This document shows positions 7,440 to 16,530 of a DNA stretch of 64,000 nucleotides, piece by piece. Each line of letters opens with the position of its first letter. The stretch's first letter is position 1. The translations under genes and the position numbers were made by a program. The notes beneath the pieces were generated by a model. It made no database searches. It worked only from the letters and a program-made list of their open reading frames with translations, and had not been told where the DNA came from. Source of the DNA: Mucilaginibacter sp. MD40 (GTDB taxonomy: Bacteria; Bacteroidota; Bacteroidia; Sphingobacteriales; Sphingobacteriaceae); NCBI RefSeq assembly GCF_002288635.1, contig NZ_NRSW01000001.1, positions 1,196,071 through 1,260,070 of the forward strand, written 5' to 3'.

Positions 7440-8531
7440 TTACTTGTTTTTCTGATCTTCTATGGCTTTCAAAAGTTTCTCGAAAGGCTTGTTGAATTTA
7501 TCAATACCCTCGTCTTCCAGTTTCTGGGTAATCTCGTCGATGTTAATGCCTGCTGCTTTAACGCGTTGCAATGTCTCAGTAGCTTGTTCTAAACCTAACA
7601 TTAAGGTGTCGGCAGCAATACCGTGGTCGCGGAAAGCTTCAATGGTTTCCAATGGCACTGTATCAACAGTATCAGGACCGATAAGGGCTTCAACGTATTT
7701 AGTGTCTTTAAAAGCAGGGTTTTTGCTGCTGGTACTTGCCCAAAGTAAACGCTGTGGTTTTGCACCTTTAGCTTCCAAAGCTTTCCAGCGCTCTGTGCTA
7801 AATACGCGTTTGTATATCTCGTAAGCTTTTTTAGCAGATGCGATAGCCACCTCACCTTTTAAATCGCCAAGGCCTTTTTCATCTAACAGTGGGTCAACCA
7901 TCACATCAATACGGCTTAAGAAGAAGCTGGCTACTGATGAAATGTGCTCAATGTTATGGCCGGCCGCCAGGTGGTCTTCCAAACCTGAAATGTAGGCTTC
8001 GGTAACTTCCTCGTAACGTTGTAAGCCAAACAGCAAAGTAACGTTTACGTTGATACCTTTTGCGATGGTTTCGCGGATAGCCTGCAGGCCCGGTTTGGTA
8101 CCAGGGATCTTGATCATTACGTTTTTGCGATCAACTTTTTTCCAAAGCTCTTCTGCTTGTTTGGCAGTGCCTTCAGCATCTAAAGCCAGGAAAGGAGATA
8201 CTTCAAGGCTCACATAACCATCTGCACCAACCACACCTTCGTTATAAAGCGGATTGAAAAGATCGGCAGCTGCCTGTATATCTTTAATGGCTAACTCAAA
8301 AAACAAATCCTCTGTTTTTTCGACCGTTTTACCTAACTCTTTTATATCAGCATCATAATCTGAACTGCTAGATATTGCTTTCTCGAATATGGCCGGGTTG
8401 GAGGTTACACCTCTAATACCATCCTCATCAATCAACTTTTGCAGTTTACCTGATGAAATGATCTCGCGGTCGATAAAATCAAGCCAGATGCTCTGACCGA
8501 ACTCGTGAATTTGCTTTACTTTATTTGCCAT
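7440..8531 (-). CDS. tal: Transaldolase
   Basis: The 363-residue enzyme moves a dihydroxyacetone unit between sedoheptulose 7-phosphate and glyceraldehyde 3-phosphate. The long form used by actinobacteria and many Bacteroidota is recognised by IRGVTSNPAIFEKAI near residues 39-53, the Schiff-base Lys in VMIKIPGTKPG (Lys141), and LLWASTSSKNP downstream. ATG 8531 (MANKVKQIHEFGQSIWLDF) is chosen because the family starts there; an upstream extension has no conserved residues. The 144-base gap to rpiA shows no clear promoter or terminator. The gap to the HAD gene is only 7 bases. Confidence 0.95.
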   Translation of the reverse strand: MANKVKQIHEFGQSIWLDFIDREIISSGKLQKLIDEDGIRGVTSNPAIFEKAISSSSDYDADIKELGKTVEKTEDLFFELAIKDIQAAADLFNPLYNEGVVGADGYVSLEVSPFLALDAEGTAKQAEELWKKVDRKNVMIKIPGTKPGLQAIRETIAKGINVNVTLLFGLQRYEEVTEAYISGLEDHLAAGHNIEHISSVASFFLSRIDVMVDPLLDEKGLGDLKGEVAIASAKKAYEIYKRVFSTERWKALEAKGAKPQRLLWASTSSKNPAFKDTKYVEALIGPDTVDTVPLETIEAFRDHGIAADTLMLGLEQATETLQRVKAAGINIDEITQKLEDEGIDKFNKPFEKLLKAIEDQKNK

Positions 8532-8675
8532 GATATAATGTATCTGTGTGGTTTTTAAATCGTTATTTATTGTAAGTATAACACTTAGAACAGCCAAATG
8601 TGCTGATTAATGTGCTTTATATTGTAATGCTAATCTCCTTATTACGTTTACGGCGTGTCAATTAGCTGTTTAAAC

Positions 8676-9365
8676 TCATGCTTTTATAATTTCTACCGGG
8701 TAACCGATAAATAATCCACTCTCTATCACGCCGGTTATTGATTTAATATCGCGCTCAAGTGTTTGGCTTACGTTATCAAAATGGCAATCCAATATCAGGT
8801 TATTATTCTCAGTAATTACCGGGCCATCTTTACCTTTTGCGGGGCGTAACACAATGCTGGTTGCCCCCAACTCTTCCAACTTTTGCCCTACCGATACCAA
8901 TGCCTGTGGGAAAACTTCAACCGGTATTGGAAAATGCGTACATAGCTTATCCACCATCTTTGAATCGTCTACAATAATGTAACTCACAGGGCTTACACTA
9001 ATCAACAATTTCTCTTTAAACATGGCACCGCCACGTCCTTTTATCAACGAGTGTTTTGGATCAACTTCGTCGGCACCGTCAAATAACCAGGTAGGTTTAT
9101 GTTCATAAAGGCTGGTAAGCGGGATACCCAGTTTGCTGCAGAACATGGAGATCTCCAGCGAGGTAGGGATGGCTTTGATATTTAATTTTTCGGTTTTAAG
9201 GCGTTCGGCAATGGCAAGCAGGGCCATATAAACTGTAGAACCCGAGCCAACGCCAAGGATATCGCCGTCCTTAACCTTTTGGGCAATAAGGCGGGCTACC
9301 TTTTGCTTAGCCTCCGGGTTGATGATCTCAGATGACCACTGGAGCCGTTCAATTAAACTATCCAT
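8676..9365 (-). CDS. rpiA: Ribose-5-phosphate isomerase A
   Basis: The 229-residue enzyme interconverts ribulose 5-phosphate and ribose 5-phosphate. Signatures are the phosphate loop GVGSGSTVYMAL, TSLEIS, the LFDGADEVDP segment with the acidic catalytic residues, and KGRGGAMFKEKLL with the catalytic Lys. Length fits RpiA rather than the unrelated RpiB. A repeat-rich gap of 141 bases separates it from tkt upstream, and 144 bases separate it from tal. With tkt and tal it supplies the non-oxidative branch; no ribulose-phosphate epimerase gene lies in the window. Confidence 0.95.
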   Translation of the reverse strand: MDSLIERLQWSSEIINPEAKQKVARLIAQKVKDGDILGVGSGSTVYMALLAIAERLKTEKLNIKAIPTSLEISMFCSKLGIPLTSLYEHKPTWLFDGADEVDPKHSLIKGRGGAMFKEKLLISVSPVSYIIVDDSKMVDKLCTHFPIPVEVFPQALVSVGQKLEELGATSIVLRPAKGKDGPVITENNNLILDCHFDNVSQTLERDIKSITGVIESGLFIGYPVEIIKA

Positions 9366-9370
9366 AGTGT

Positions 9371-9497
9371 ATCAAGTAGTTAGTATCAGGTAGCAAGATG
9401 ATATGTCTGCCCCAGTTACAAACATCTTTATCGGTATTAGGTAGAAAGCATCAAGTAGCAAGCAAACAGTTACCTGTCTATATACTTGCTACTTGAT
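9371..9497. repeat. Reiterated inverted repeat, ATCAAGTAGCAAG unit, between tkt and rpiA
   Basis: A 13-nt unit occurs four times directly with small changes: ATCAAGTAGTTAG (9371), ATCAGGTAGCAAG (about 9384), ATTAGGTAGAAAG (about 9436) and ATCAAGTAGCAAG (9450-9462). It occurs once inverted as CTTGCTACTTGAT (9485-9497), a perfect 13-bp complement of the last direct copy. It fills most of the tkt-rpiA gap and would form a strong hairpin in the operon mRNA. Confidence 0.8.
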
Positions 9498-9506
9498 ACT
9501 ATGATT

Positions 9507-11516
9507 TTATTTTAAAAGCGCTTTCGCTTTAGCTACAACGTTATCAACGGTGAAGCCGAAATGTTTGTACAAGTCGTCAGCCGGTGCAGATTCACCGAAG
9601 GTGGTCATACACAAGGTATCACCCTCGTCGGTGGTGTATTTGTGCCAGCCCTGCGGTGATGCCATTTCAATAGCTAAACGTTTTCTGCTTGCTTTAGGCA
9701 ATACGCTTTCTTTATAGGCCGCGTCCTGTGCCTCAAATAATTCCCATGATGGCATGCTTACCACACGGGTTGAGATGCCTTCTGCTTCCAGTTTTTCCTG
9801 TGCCTGCAAGGCCAGGGCAACTTCAGAGCCGGTTGCTAATAATAGCAGATCAGCGTTGCCGCTTTCTTTAGAAACTACATAAGCGCCTTTTTCAAGCTCA
9901 GATGCTTTACCGTATTTATCCTGATCAAGAATTGGCAATGCCTGACGGGTGAACACCAGTACAGTTGGGCCACCTTTTTTCTCAACGGCAACTTTCCAGG
10001 CGTAAGTGGTTTCGTTGGCATCAGCCGGGCGGATAACAGTTACGTTAGGGATAGCACGCAGAGAGGCCAAATGCTCTATAGGCTGGTGGGTTGTACCATC
10101 CTCGCCTAAGCCAATACTATCATGCGTGTATACAAATATCGGGCTGATCTTCATGATGGCCGCCAAACGGATAGGAGGGCGCATGTAATCTGCAAATTGC
10201 AGGAATGTTGCACCAAAAGGAATTAAACCCTTTGTAAGCGACATGCCATTTAACGCCGAACCCATAGCATGCTCACGAATACCAAAGTGGAAGTTGCGGC
10301 CTGCACGGTTCTCAGACGTAAATGAGAAATCCTCTTTAAGGTTAGTTTCGGTTGATGGTGCCAAATCGGCCGCGCCACCTAACAGGTTAGGCAATGCACT
10401 TGCAATGGCGTTCAACACCTTACCTGATGCCTGGCGGGTAGCCATTTTAGGATCAGATGCTTTAAAGGTTGGCAATTTATCAGTCCAGCCTTGCGGAAGC
10501 TCGCCTTTAAATGCGGTTTCAAACTCAGCAGCTAATTCAGGATATTTCTCCTTGTATTTAGCAAAAAGCTCGTTCCATTTTTCTTCTTTTTTAACACCAC
10601 GTTCGCCTTTTTCGCGGTAGTATTTCAATACCTCATCAGGTACGTTAAATGATTTCTCAGGGTCGAAGCCAAAAAATTCTTTTACCAGTTTCACCTCATC
10701 AGGGCCGAGCGGTGAACCGTGTGAACCTGCAGTACCAGATTTGTTAGGGCTACCGTAAGCGATCAATGAGCGTACACGGATCAATGATGGTTTTTGAGAT
10801 TCGGCTTTGGCATTGATCAGGGCTAATTCCAAAGCGTGGGTATCATTAACATCATTAACCTCCTGTACATGCCAGCCATAAGCGCGGAAGCGTGCACTTA
10901 CATCTTCGTTAAAGGCAATATCAGTGCTACCTTCAATAGAAATGTGGTTATCATCGTACAAATAGATCAGGTTACCTAACTCCAAGTGGCCTGCCAGTGA
11001 AGCGGCTTCAGAAGTTACACCTTCCATCATGTCGCCATCACTTACTATCGAGTAAATTTTGTAGTCAAAAAGATCAAAACCCGGTTTATTGTAACGCGCT
11101 GCTAAGTGTTTTTGCGCTATAGCAAAACCAACACCGTTGGCAAAGCCCTGGCCAAGCGGTCCGGTAGTTACATCAACGCCAGGTGCCAAACCGTATTCCG
11201 GGTGACCGGCAGTTTTGCTGTTTAACTGGCGGAAGTTTTTAATATCATCTAAAGAAAGATCATAACCGGTTAAATACAAAAAGCTGTATTGTAAGATACA
11301 TGCGTGACCGGCTGATAGAATAAACCTGTCGCGGTTGGCGAAATCAGGGTTATGCGGGTTATAGTTTAAAAACTTGGTCCACAGTACATGTCCCATCGGG
11401 GCCAAAGCCATTGCTGTGCCGGGGTGGCCAGAGTTTGCTTTTTGTACTGCATCTGCTGATAATATCCTAACGGTATTTATCGCTAATTCCTCAAGTTTTT
11501 CGTTCGGTTTTTCCAT
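9507..11516 (-). CDS. tkt: Transketolase
   Basis: The 669-residue thiamine-diphosphate enzyme transfers two-carbon ketol units between pentose, heptose and triose/tetrose phosphates. Motifs in order are NSGHPGTAMALAP, GPLGQGFANGVGFAI, the thiamine-diphosphate motif SDGDMMEGVTSEAASLAGH, then HDSIGLGEDGTTHQPIEHLA with active-site His residues in the second half. Full length for the family. It lies 27 bases downstream of the glucokinase-like gene and is probably cotranscribed with it. The repeat element follows its stop codon. Confidence 0.97.
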   Translation of the reverse strand: MEKPNEKLEELAINTVRILSADAVQKANSGHPGTAMALAPMGHVLWTKFLNYNPHNPDFANRDRFILSAGHACILQYSFLYLTGYDLSLDDIKNFRQLNSKTAGHPEYGLAPGVDVTTGPLGQGFANGVGFAIAQKHLAARYNKPGFDLFDYKIYSIVSDGDMMEGVTSEAASLAGHLELGNLIYLYDDNHISIEGSTDIAFNEDVSARFRAYGWHVQEVNDVNDTHALELALINAKAESQKPSLIRVRSLIAYGSPNKSGTAGSHGSPLGPDEVKLVKEFFGFDPEKSFNVPDEVLKYYREKGERGVKKEEKWNELFAKYKEKYPELAAEFETAFKGELPQGWTDKLPTFKASDPKMATRQASGKVLNAIASALPNLLGGAADLAPSTETNLKEDFSFTSENRAGRNFHFGIREHAMGSALNGMSLTKGLIPFGATFLQFADYMRPPIRLAAIMKISPIFVYTHDSIGLGEDGTTHQPIEHLASLRAIPNVTVIRPADANETTYAWKVAVEKKGGPTVLVFTRQALPILDQDKYGKASELEKGAYVVSKESGNADLLLLATGSEVALALQAQEKLEAEGISTRVVSMPSWELFEAQDAAYKESVLPKASRKRLAIEMASPQGWHKYTTDEGDTLCMTTFGESAPADDLYKHFGFTVDNVVAKAKALLK

Positions 11517-11543
11517 TGTTGTAAGTAAAAAAAGATAGCGTAA

Positions 11544-12299
11544 TTATTTAGTTGGGGTTGCCATTGCAACGTGAGTAACCGGGTGTTTATCCTCCTGCCA
11601 CAATCTCGCCCCGCCTTTTATTCCGTCGGCATTGGTAACAATTTTCATGTTCTTGTCCAGCTTAAAATCAAGCAGGTCTGAGTTACCGCCGCCTATATAT
11701 AAGTAATCGTAGTTGAATACAGTTTTTAATATTTTAAAAACTTTACGGATACGGCGGTTCCATTTTTTTTCGCCTATCTCGTCAAGTGCCTTATCGCCAA
11801 TATATTGGTCGTAGTCGCGGCCCTTTGATACCGGGTGGTGCGAAACCTCCAGGTGCGGCAGCAAATGCCCGTCCATCAACAAGGCGGTACCAAAGCCGGT
11901 GCCAAGGGTAATCACCATTTCGAGGCCTTCGCCTTTAACAACACCCAAGCCCTGCATATCGGCATCATTTACCACCTGTGTATCTTGCCCAAGTGATTCG
12001 GTCAGCGTTTTTCTAAAATCGAAATCAGCCCAGAAATCTGTACCTAAATTAGGCGCGGTCTTCACTATACCATTGCGCACATACCCTGGAAAACCGACTG
12101 AAACACGGTTATACTCGGGATAATTCTTAACCAGCGTTTTAATAGCTTTGATCACATTATCGGGATTGGCCGGTTTAGGAGTGGCAATTTTTTCATAATC
12201 CATAGTCAGGTTTCCTTTGCTATCCAAAATGGTAGCCTTTATGCTGGAGCCGCCAATGTCAATAGATAGGATCCTGAGCTGGGAAGGTGTAGTTTTCAT
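11544..12299 (-). CDS. ppgK: Polyphosphate glucokinase-like ROK kinase
   Basis: The 251-residue kinase begins with the ROK ATPase loop SIDIGGSSIKATILD. It carries features typical of strictly or partly polyphosphate-dependent glucokinases: GFPGYVRNGIVKTAPNLGTD, VNDADMQGLG with the catalytic Asp, TLGTGFGTALL, and HHPVSKGRDYDQYIGDKAL in place of the zinc-binding CxCGxxGC motif of other ROK proteins. It would make glucose 6-phosphate from glucose using polyphosphate and/or ATP. As first gene of the cluster it supplies the substrate for Zwf seven genes downstream. The 198 bases upstream, to the rhamnosidase stop, are AT-rich and contain the imperfect palindrome AATAATAAACATTATT (12353-12368). No TAnnTTTG box was found there. 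Confidence 0.85.
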   Translation of the reverse strand: MKTTPSQLRILSIDIGGSSIKATILDSKGNLTMDYEKIATPKPANPDNVIKAIKTLVKNYPEYNRVSVGFPGYVRNGIVKTAPNLGTDFWADFDFRKTLTESLGQDTQVVNDADMQGLGVVKGEGLEMVITLGTGFGTALLMDGHLLPHLEVSHHPVSKGRDYDQYIGDKALDEIGEKKWNRRIRKVFKILKTVFNYDYLYIGGGNSDLLDFKLDKNMKIVTNADGIKGGARLWQEDKHPVTHVAMATPTK

Positions 12300-12497
12300 G
12301 TACCGGTAATTTAGATGTATAACGGGTTTATACCGTAAATATCATATTTTTAAATAATAAACATTATTATTTAGTTGAGATATTCATGCCAAATAAAAGG
12401 CAATTTGCGTATAATAATGTAATCTGTATGTTACTTTATTTGCAAGTGCTTAACATAGAGCTTACAACAGCTTTTAAAAATGCAGCTTGTAAAGCGT

Positions 12498-14888
12498 TTA
12501 AAGGCTAAAGGTATTCTCCCCGGCTTTTAAATAATAGCTTTTCCCTTTCCATAAAAATACACCATCTGTACGCACAGGTAATTGTATAGCTATTAGCCAT
12601 TTGTTGCCTGTTTTTTGATAATTCACCTTTACCATCCCATTGGGATGCGGTACTTCACCACCTGCGTTTTGCAGTTTGCCCAGGTGCGGCTCTATTTTTA
12701 TTTTGCTAAAGCCCGGCGCGTAACTATCCACCCCAAGTATGGTGCGGAAGAACTCGATATTCGGGCTTGCTCCCCAGGCATGGCAGTCAGACCGGTCGTG
12801 CTCCAGGTCTGATATCTCCGCCCAGGTGGTAAGGCCCATTTTGATGTTATTGCGCCAGATATCCAGCCAGTTTAGATAATTATTACCCAGGCCAGCCTTT
12901 ATCATAGCCTGGTGTACGTAATATTTAAAATAAATGGTGGCAGGAACAAGTGTAACATCCGTTTGCAGTTTTTGAGCAATGGCAGATAGCTGCTGTTTTT
13001 GCGCTGCTCCGCTTAGTATGGCTAAGGCGTTAGCATGCTGCGACCAGGTACTTTTATCCGCATTATCCGCATAAAGCCCTTTTCGGGCATCCCAGTATTT
13101 TTGCCGGATGGTTTTCTCGAGTTGCACAGCACGGGCGGTATAGTTGGCCGCGAAAGCGGGCATACCCATCTTGCTCTCCATTTCGGCGGCCTGGCGGTAT
13201 GTCCATAACACTTGCATATCCAAAACGGCGGAGTTGCCTTCCTTACCCTTCGGCGGCTGACCAAAATCCCAGCCCCCGGTTCTTATCCAGTCGACAAAGT
13301 TCCAGTAGGGTACATTTTTTAGTGAACCATCGGGCTGTTGGTAACGGTTAAAGAAACCCAGTACCTGTCGCGTCCCTTCCAGTTTGCTTTTTACAAAAGC
13401 GGCATCGTTACGATACATCCAGTAATCGTGTAGCATGCCAATGTACCAAAGTGAAAAGGTAGAGATGATCTGCGGGCTGTATGATGGATGCCTGCTTAGC
13501 GTAACACCCTCTGCCACCCGCGAATGGTCCATCTGGTTAATGGCATTGCGGGCGAGGCGGTCATCGCCGGCGTTGTAGTAAGACACCATAGCTTGTATAC
13601 GCCCATCGCCTATGTATTGCAACTGCTCATAATAAGGGCAGTCATAATAGGTTTCACCGGCGCATAACCTTGCAGTGCGCCAGCCAATATCCAGTATCTG
13701 CTGCATTTGTGGATCGGAACTTACCAGTTTGGCCTGCCGTTTAAACGGGAAACCGGTAAAGGTGCCGTAGATATCTTTGATAGTCAGCGGCTGCTCATGG
13801 GTAGTAATATTTACCAATATATACCTATAGGTACGGAAAGCCATTGAGGCAAACTGCTGATCGGGTGAACCATCGGCTATCAGGCTGTCTTTCCGGCCGG
13901 TAAAGCGATAGCCATCTACATTATTTCGGTTAGGCTTTACGATCTGCCATTTGTTAGGCGTGTATGCCATCGGCGATTCGCAGTAGGTTAATGATATCCC
14001 TGCGTTATTGCCGCCGCTCATGTTTAAGCTCACATAAGCGTTGGTGAGAAAGCCCTGGTCCAAGAGCAGCGAGGCGGTGGTGTTGGAGGGGATGGTGAAG
14101 CTTTCTGCCTTAGCAGGGAATGCTGCCGGTGCTGAAACACCTTTAGCGTAACGCAGCTTGTTGATGCGTTGGGTGGTTAACTCCATTTGTGGGATAGATG
14201 AGGGTACCAGCATCCAGCCAAAGGCGTTAGGGATACCTTTAGGGTTGCCATTATCCAGTTCCTGCGCATGCAGCCATTCGCCATCATCAGTATCCGCGGC
14301 CTGCCAGTTTTTTACCCGCTTGTGCATATCCACCATTTCGCCAGGGCCTGCTACATAGTAGGCCGGATAACCCAATTTAACATTAAGCGGCGAAAAGGCG
14401 TTATCGCGTATGCAAAGCCAGCTTTTATTGGAATTGACAATTTCTTCGGCAGGAGTGTCGCCCTGAAGGATAAAAGCGGTGTATAGCGATATCTGTGCTT
14501 CAGGCCGGTCTTCGCCATCGTTCCACACCAGTGCCGAGATGGTGTTTTTGCCGCCGGTAAGGTGTGGGGCAATATCAACCGTTTCGTAATTCCAGTAATA
14601 GGTATCGCCACGCGCAGGGCCTAAAGATACCAGTGTGCCGTTCACATAAAGTTTATACCGGTTATCAGCCGATACATGTATCACGAATTTCGCCGGTTTG
14701 GTAGCCAGCTCAAAGGTTTTCCGGAAATGGTAAACGCCGTAGGTTTTATCAGGCTCGTTAGGCAGAAATATCCAGCGCGCCTTCCACTGTTTCGAAAGCA
14801 GTTCGGGATTGATATTTTGCGCCCTTACAGCCCTTAAAAAGCTTATAAACAATAAAGTGAAAAGTATTAACCGGGCAAAAGCTTTCAT
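12498..14888 (-). CDS. Secreted alpha-L-rhamnosidase-like glycoside hydrolase (GH78)
   Basis: The 796-residue protein has a signal peptide (LILFTLLFISFLRAVRAQN) and GH78 architecture. N-terminal beta domains include AKFVIHVSADNRYKLYVNG and GPARGDTYYWNYETVD. An (alpha/alpha)6 catalytic domain contains DCPYYEQLQYIGDGR near residues 415-429, the segment carrying the general acid in GH78. A C-terminal beta domain ends KAGENTFSL. It would release terminal alpha-L-rhamnose from plant polysaccharides or glycosides in the periplasm. Last gene of the minus-strand unit after a GH3 glucosidase and an esterase, 59 bases after the esterase. No SusC/SusD pair accompanies it. Confidence 0.88.
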   Translation of the reverse strand: MKAFARLILFTLLFISFLRAVRAQNINPELLSKQWKARWIFLPNEPDKTYGVYHFRKTFELATKPAKFVIHVSADNRYKLYVNGTLVSLGPARGDTYYWNYETVDIAPHLTGGKNTISALVWNDGEDRPEAQISLYTAFILQGDTPAEEIVNSNKSWLCIRDNAFSPLNVKLGYPAYYVAGPGEMVDMHKRVKNWQAADTDDGEWLHAQELDNGNPKGIPNAFGWMLVPSSIPQMELTTQRINKLRYAKGVSAPAAFPAKAESFTIPSNTTASLLLDQGFLTNAYVSLNMSGGNNAGISLTYCESPMAYTPNKWQIVKPNRNNVDGYRFTGRKDSLIADGSPDQQFASMAFRTYRYILVNITTHEQPLTIKDIYGTFTGFPFKRQAKLVSSDPQMQQILDIGWRTARLCAGETYYDCPYYEQLQYIGDGRIQAMVSYYNAGDDRLARNAINQMDHSRVAEGVTLSRHPSYSPQIISTFSLWYIGMLHDYWMYRNDAAFVKSKLEGTRQVLGFFNRYQQPDGSLKNVPYWNFVDWIRTGGWDFGQPPKGKEGNSAVLDMQVLWTYRQAAEMESKMGMPAFAANYTARAVQLEKTIRQKYWDARKGLYADNADKSTWSQHANALAILSGAAQKQQLSAIAQKLQTDVTLVPATIYFKYYVHQAMIKAGLGNNYLNWLDIWRNNIKMGLTTWAEISDLEHDRSDCHAWGASPNIEFFRTILGVDSYAPGFSKIKIEPHLGKLQNAGGEVPHPNGMVKVNYQKTGNKWLIAIQLPVRTDGVFLWKGKSYYLKAGENTFSL

Positions 14889-14947
14889 GGGGTAACAGGT
14901 TTTACCCGGTAATATTAAGCAATTTAACTATATACGTAGAAATTGAC

Positions 14948-16480
14948 TTACCTGCTTTTAACTTTCAATATAAAGTCGAGTGCTGCTTTATCTTCCAGAG
15001 AACGCGCCCGCGGGTTTTCGCCTAAATACATGGTTTGGCTGCGGTGTGCATTGTAAACCGGCCATGCAGTTAAGCCTTTGCCGTTCGGGTTGCCTTTTTT
15101 TACAAAATTTACCCAGTAGGATGATATTTCATCTGCCAGGTGCTGGTCAACTTGCTCAAAAGGGCGGTTTACAAAGCGGAGGTTATTAAAAGCGTAAGGT
15201 ACTTCTGCGGTGTGAAAGGCGCCATATTTTACAAAGTCGCCCGTGGCCGGCATACGCCTTGTAAACCGGTACAGGAATACTTTTTTACCTTTCCCGGCTT
15301 GTACATTGGCCCAGGTATAGTTTTGTATGCCAAAGGTTAAATCACGTGAAATGTTGATCTGCGACCGCTCCGCCTGTTCGTCGGTATTGCCTGGAAAGTA
15401 CTTCAACCATTGCTCATAATCGTCCGGGTGTTTCGCTTTTAAGTCTGCCCGGTAATCTGCGGCATTCAATAAATTGCCTACAAAAGCGTCGTCCTCGTTC
15501 CAACCGGTTAGTAAAGTTACCGGGTTTTCTTGCCCGGCGGCAAATAGGTCAGTTATGCTTTTCGGTAATACATAACCATCAACAATAGGCCTGCCGCCAA
15601 ACTGTTTCAGCAATTCATCAGCAGGTAAATTACGTAACTCCTTCAGTGAATGCGCGCCAAATTTTTCAGCGGTTTTTAGGCCTGCTTCTTCTGCCTGGGC
15701 CAGCGTTGTGCTGCTATAAGGCCCGGAAATAAAACTTGCACCGCTTTCGGCTATGGCGTTCCTGAACAATCCTTTCGCCAGGGGCGATGCCACCAGGCTG
15801 TTCACACTCATAGAACCGGCCGACTGCCCCGCGATAGTTACCTTATCAGGGTCGCCGCCAAAAGCGGCAATGTTTTCCTTTACCCATTTAAGCGCGGCTA
15901 TCTGGTCCATCAACCCATAATTGCCGGAAGCATTATGCCCGGATTCCTTGCTCAGCTCCGGGTGAGCAAAAAAGCCAAGGATGCCTACGCGGTAGGTGAT
16001 ACTCACCAGTATAATGCCTTTACGGGCCAGGGCCTCTCCATCATAAATAGGCACGTTGGTGCCTCCGCTAACAAAGCCCCCGCCATATATCCATACCATA
16101 ACGGCACGTTTCTCTTTTGATGATCTTGCCCCGGTCCAAACGTTGAGGTACAGGCAATCTTCGCTTAAAGGTTCATCCTTTATCAGGAACTCGCGGGTGT
16201 ATACGCCAAACTCGTTAGGTTTTGCCTGTATGGGGCTTTGCGCAAACTCGGTACAAGCTTTTACGCCCTGCCATGGTTTTACCGGCTGAGGGGCTTTCCA
16301 CCGCAGATCGCCAACGGGTGGCGCAGCGAAGGGAATGCCTTTAAAAATATGTATGCTGTTATCTTTACTAACCGTTCCGGATATTTTCCCGGCTTGGGTT
16401 TGTACCACCTTCAGGTTGCTCTGCGCTATGGCATTAAACGCACCTAAACACGAAATGATTAAGATAAGTAAGCGTGTCAT
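14948..16480 (-). CDS. Secreted type-B carboxylesterase
   Basis: The 510-residue alpha/beta hydrolase has a signal peptide (MTRLLILIISCLGAFNAIAQ). ATG 16480 is preferred over an in-frame TTG three codons earlier. Family motifs are FKGIPFAAPPVGDLRW, SEDCLYLNVW, the oxyanion-hole IYGGGFVSGG, and the nucleophile elbow IAGQSAGS with Ser near residue 220. The catalytic His is probably in FHTAEVPYAF. It hydrolyses carboxylic esters; next to rhamnosidase and glucosidase genes a role in removing acyl groups from plant glycosides or pectin is likely but inferred. It lies 50 bases after the GH3 gene, so an operon is probable. Confidence 0.9.
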   Translation of the reverse strand: MTRLLILIISCLGAFNAIAQSNLKVVQTQAGKISGTVSKDNSIHIFKGIPFAAPPVGDLRWKAPQPVKPWQGVKACTEFAQSPIQAKPNEFGVYTREFLIKDEPLSEDCLYLNVWTGARSSKEKRAVMVWIYGGGFVSGGTNVPIYDGEALARKGIILVSITYRVGILGFFAHPELSKESGHNASGNYGLMDQIAALKWVKENIAAFGGDPDKVTIAGQSAGSMSVNSLVASPLAKGLFRNAIAESGASFISGPYSSTTLAQAEEAGLKTAEKFGAHSLKELRNLPADELLKQFGGRPIVDGYVLPKSITDLFAAGQENPVTLLTGWNEDDAFVGNLLNAADYRADLKAKHPDDYEQWLKYFPGNTDEQAERSQINISRDLTFGIQNYTWANVQAGKGKKVFLYRFTRRMPATGDFVKYGAFHTAEVPYAFNNLRFVNRPFEQVDQHLADEISSYWVNFVKKGNPNGKGLTAWPVYNAHRSQTMYLGENPRARSLEDKAALDFILKVKSR

Positions 16481-16530
16481 ACTTTTCAAATTTGATCAAA
16501 AGGCGTAAATCAATTGTCCTTTACATACAC

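Noticed and set aside
9371..9497. CRISPR-like array
   Set aside because: Units are 13 nt, degenerate, with no uniform spacers and one inverted copy; no cas gene is in the window.
12353..12368. AT palindrome before ppgK as a specific operator
   Set aside because: AATAAT/ATTATT in an AT-rich gap is weak and could be chance; noted only in the gene entry.
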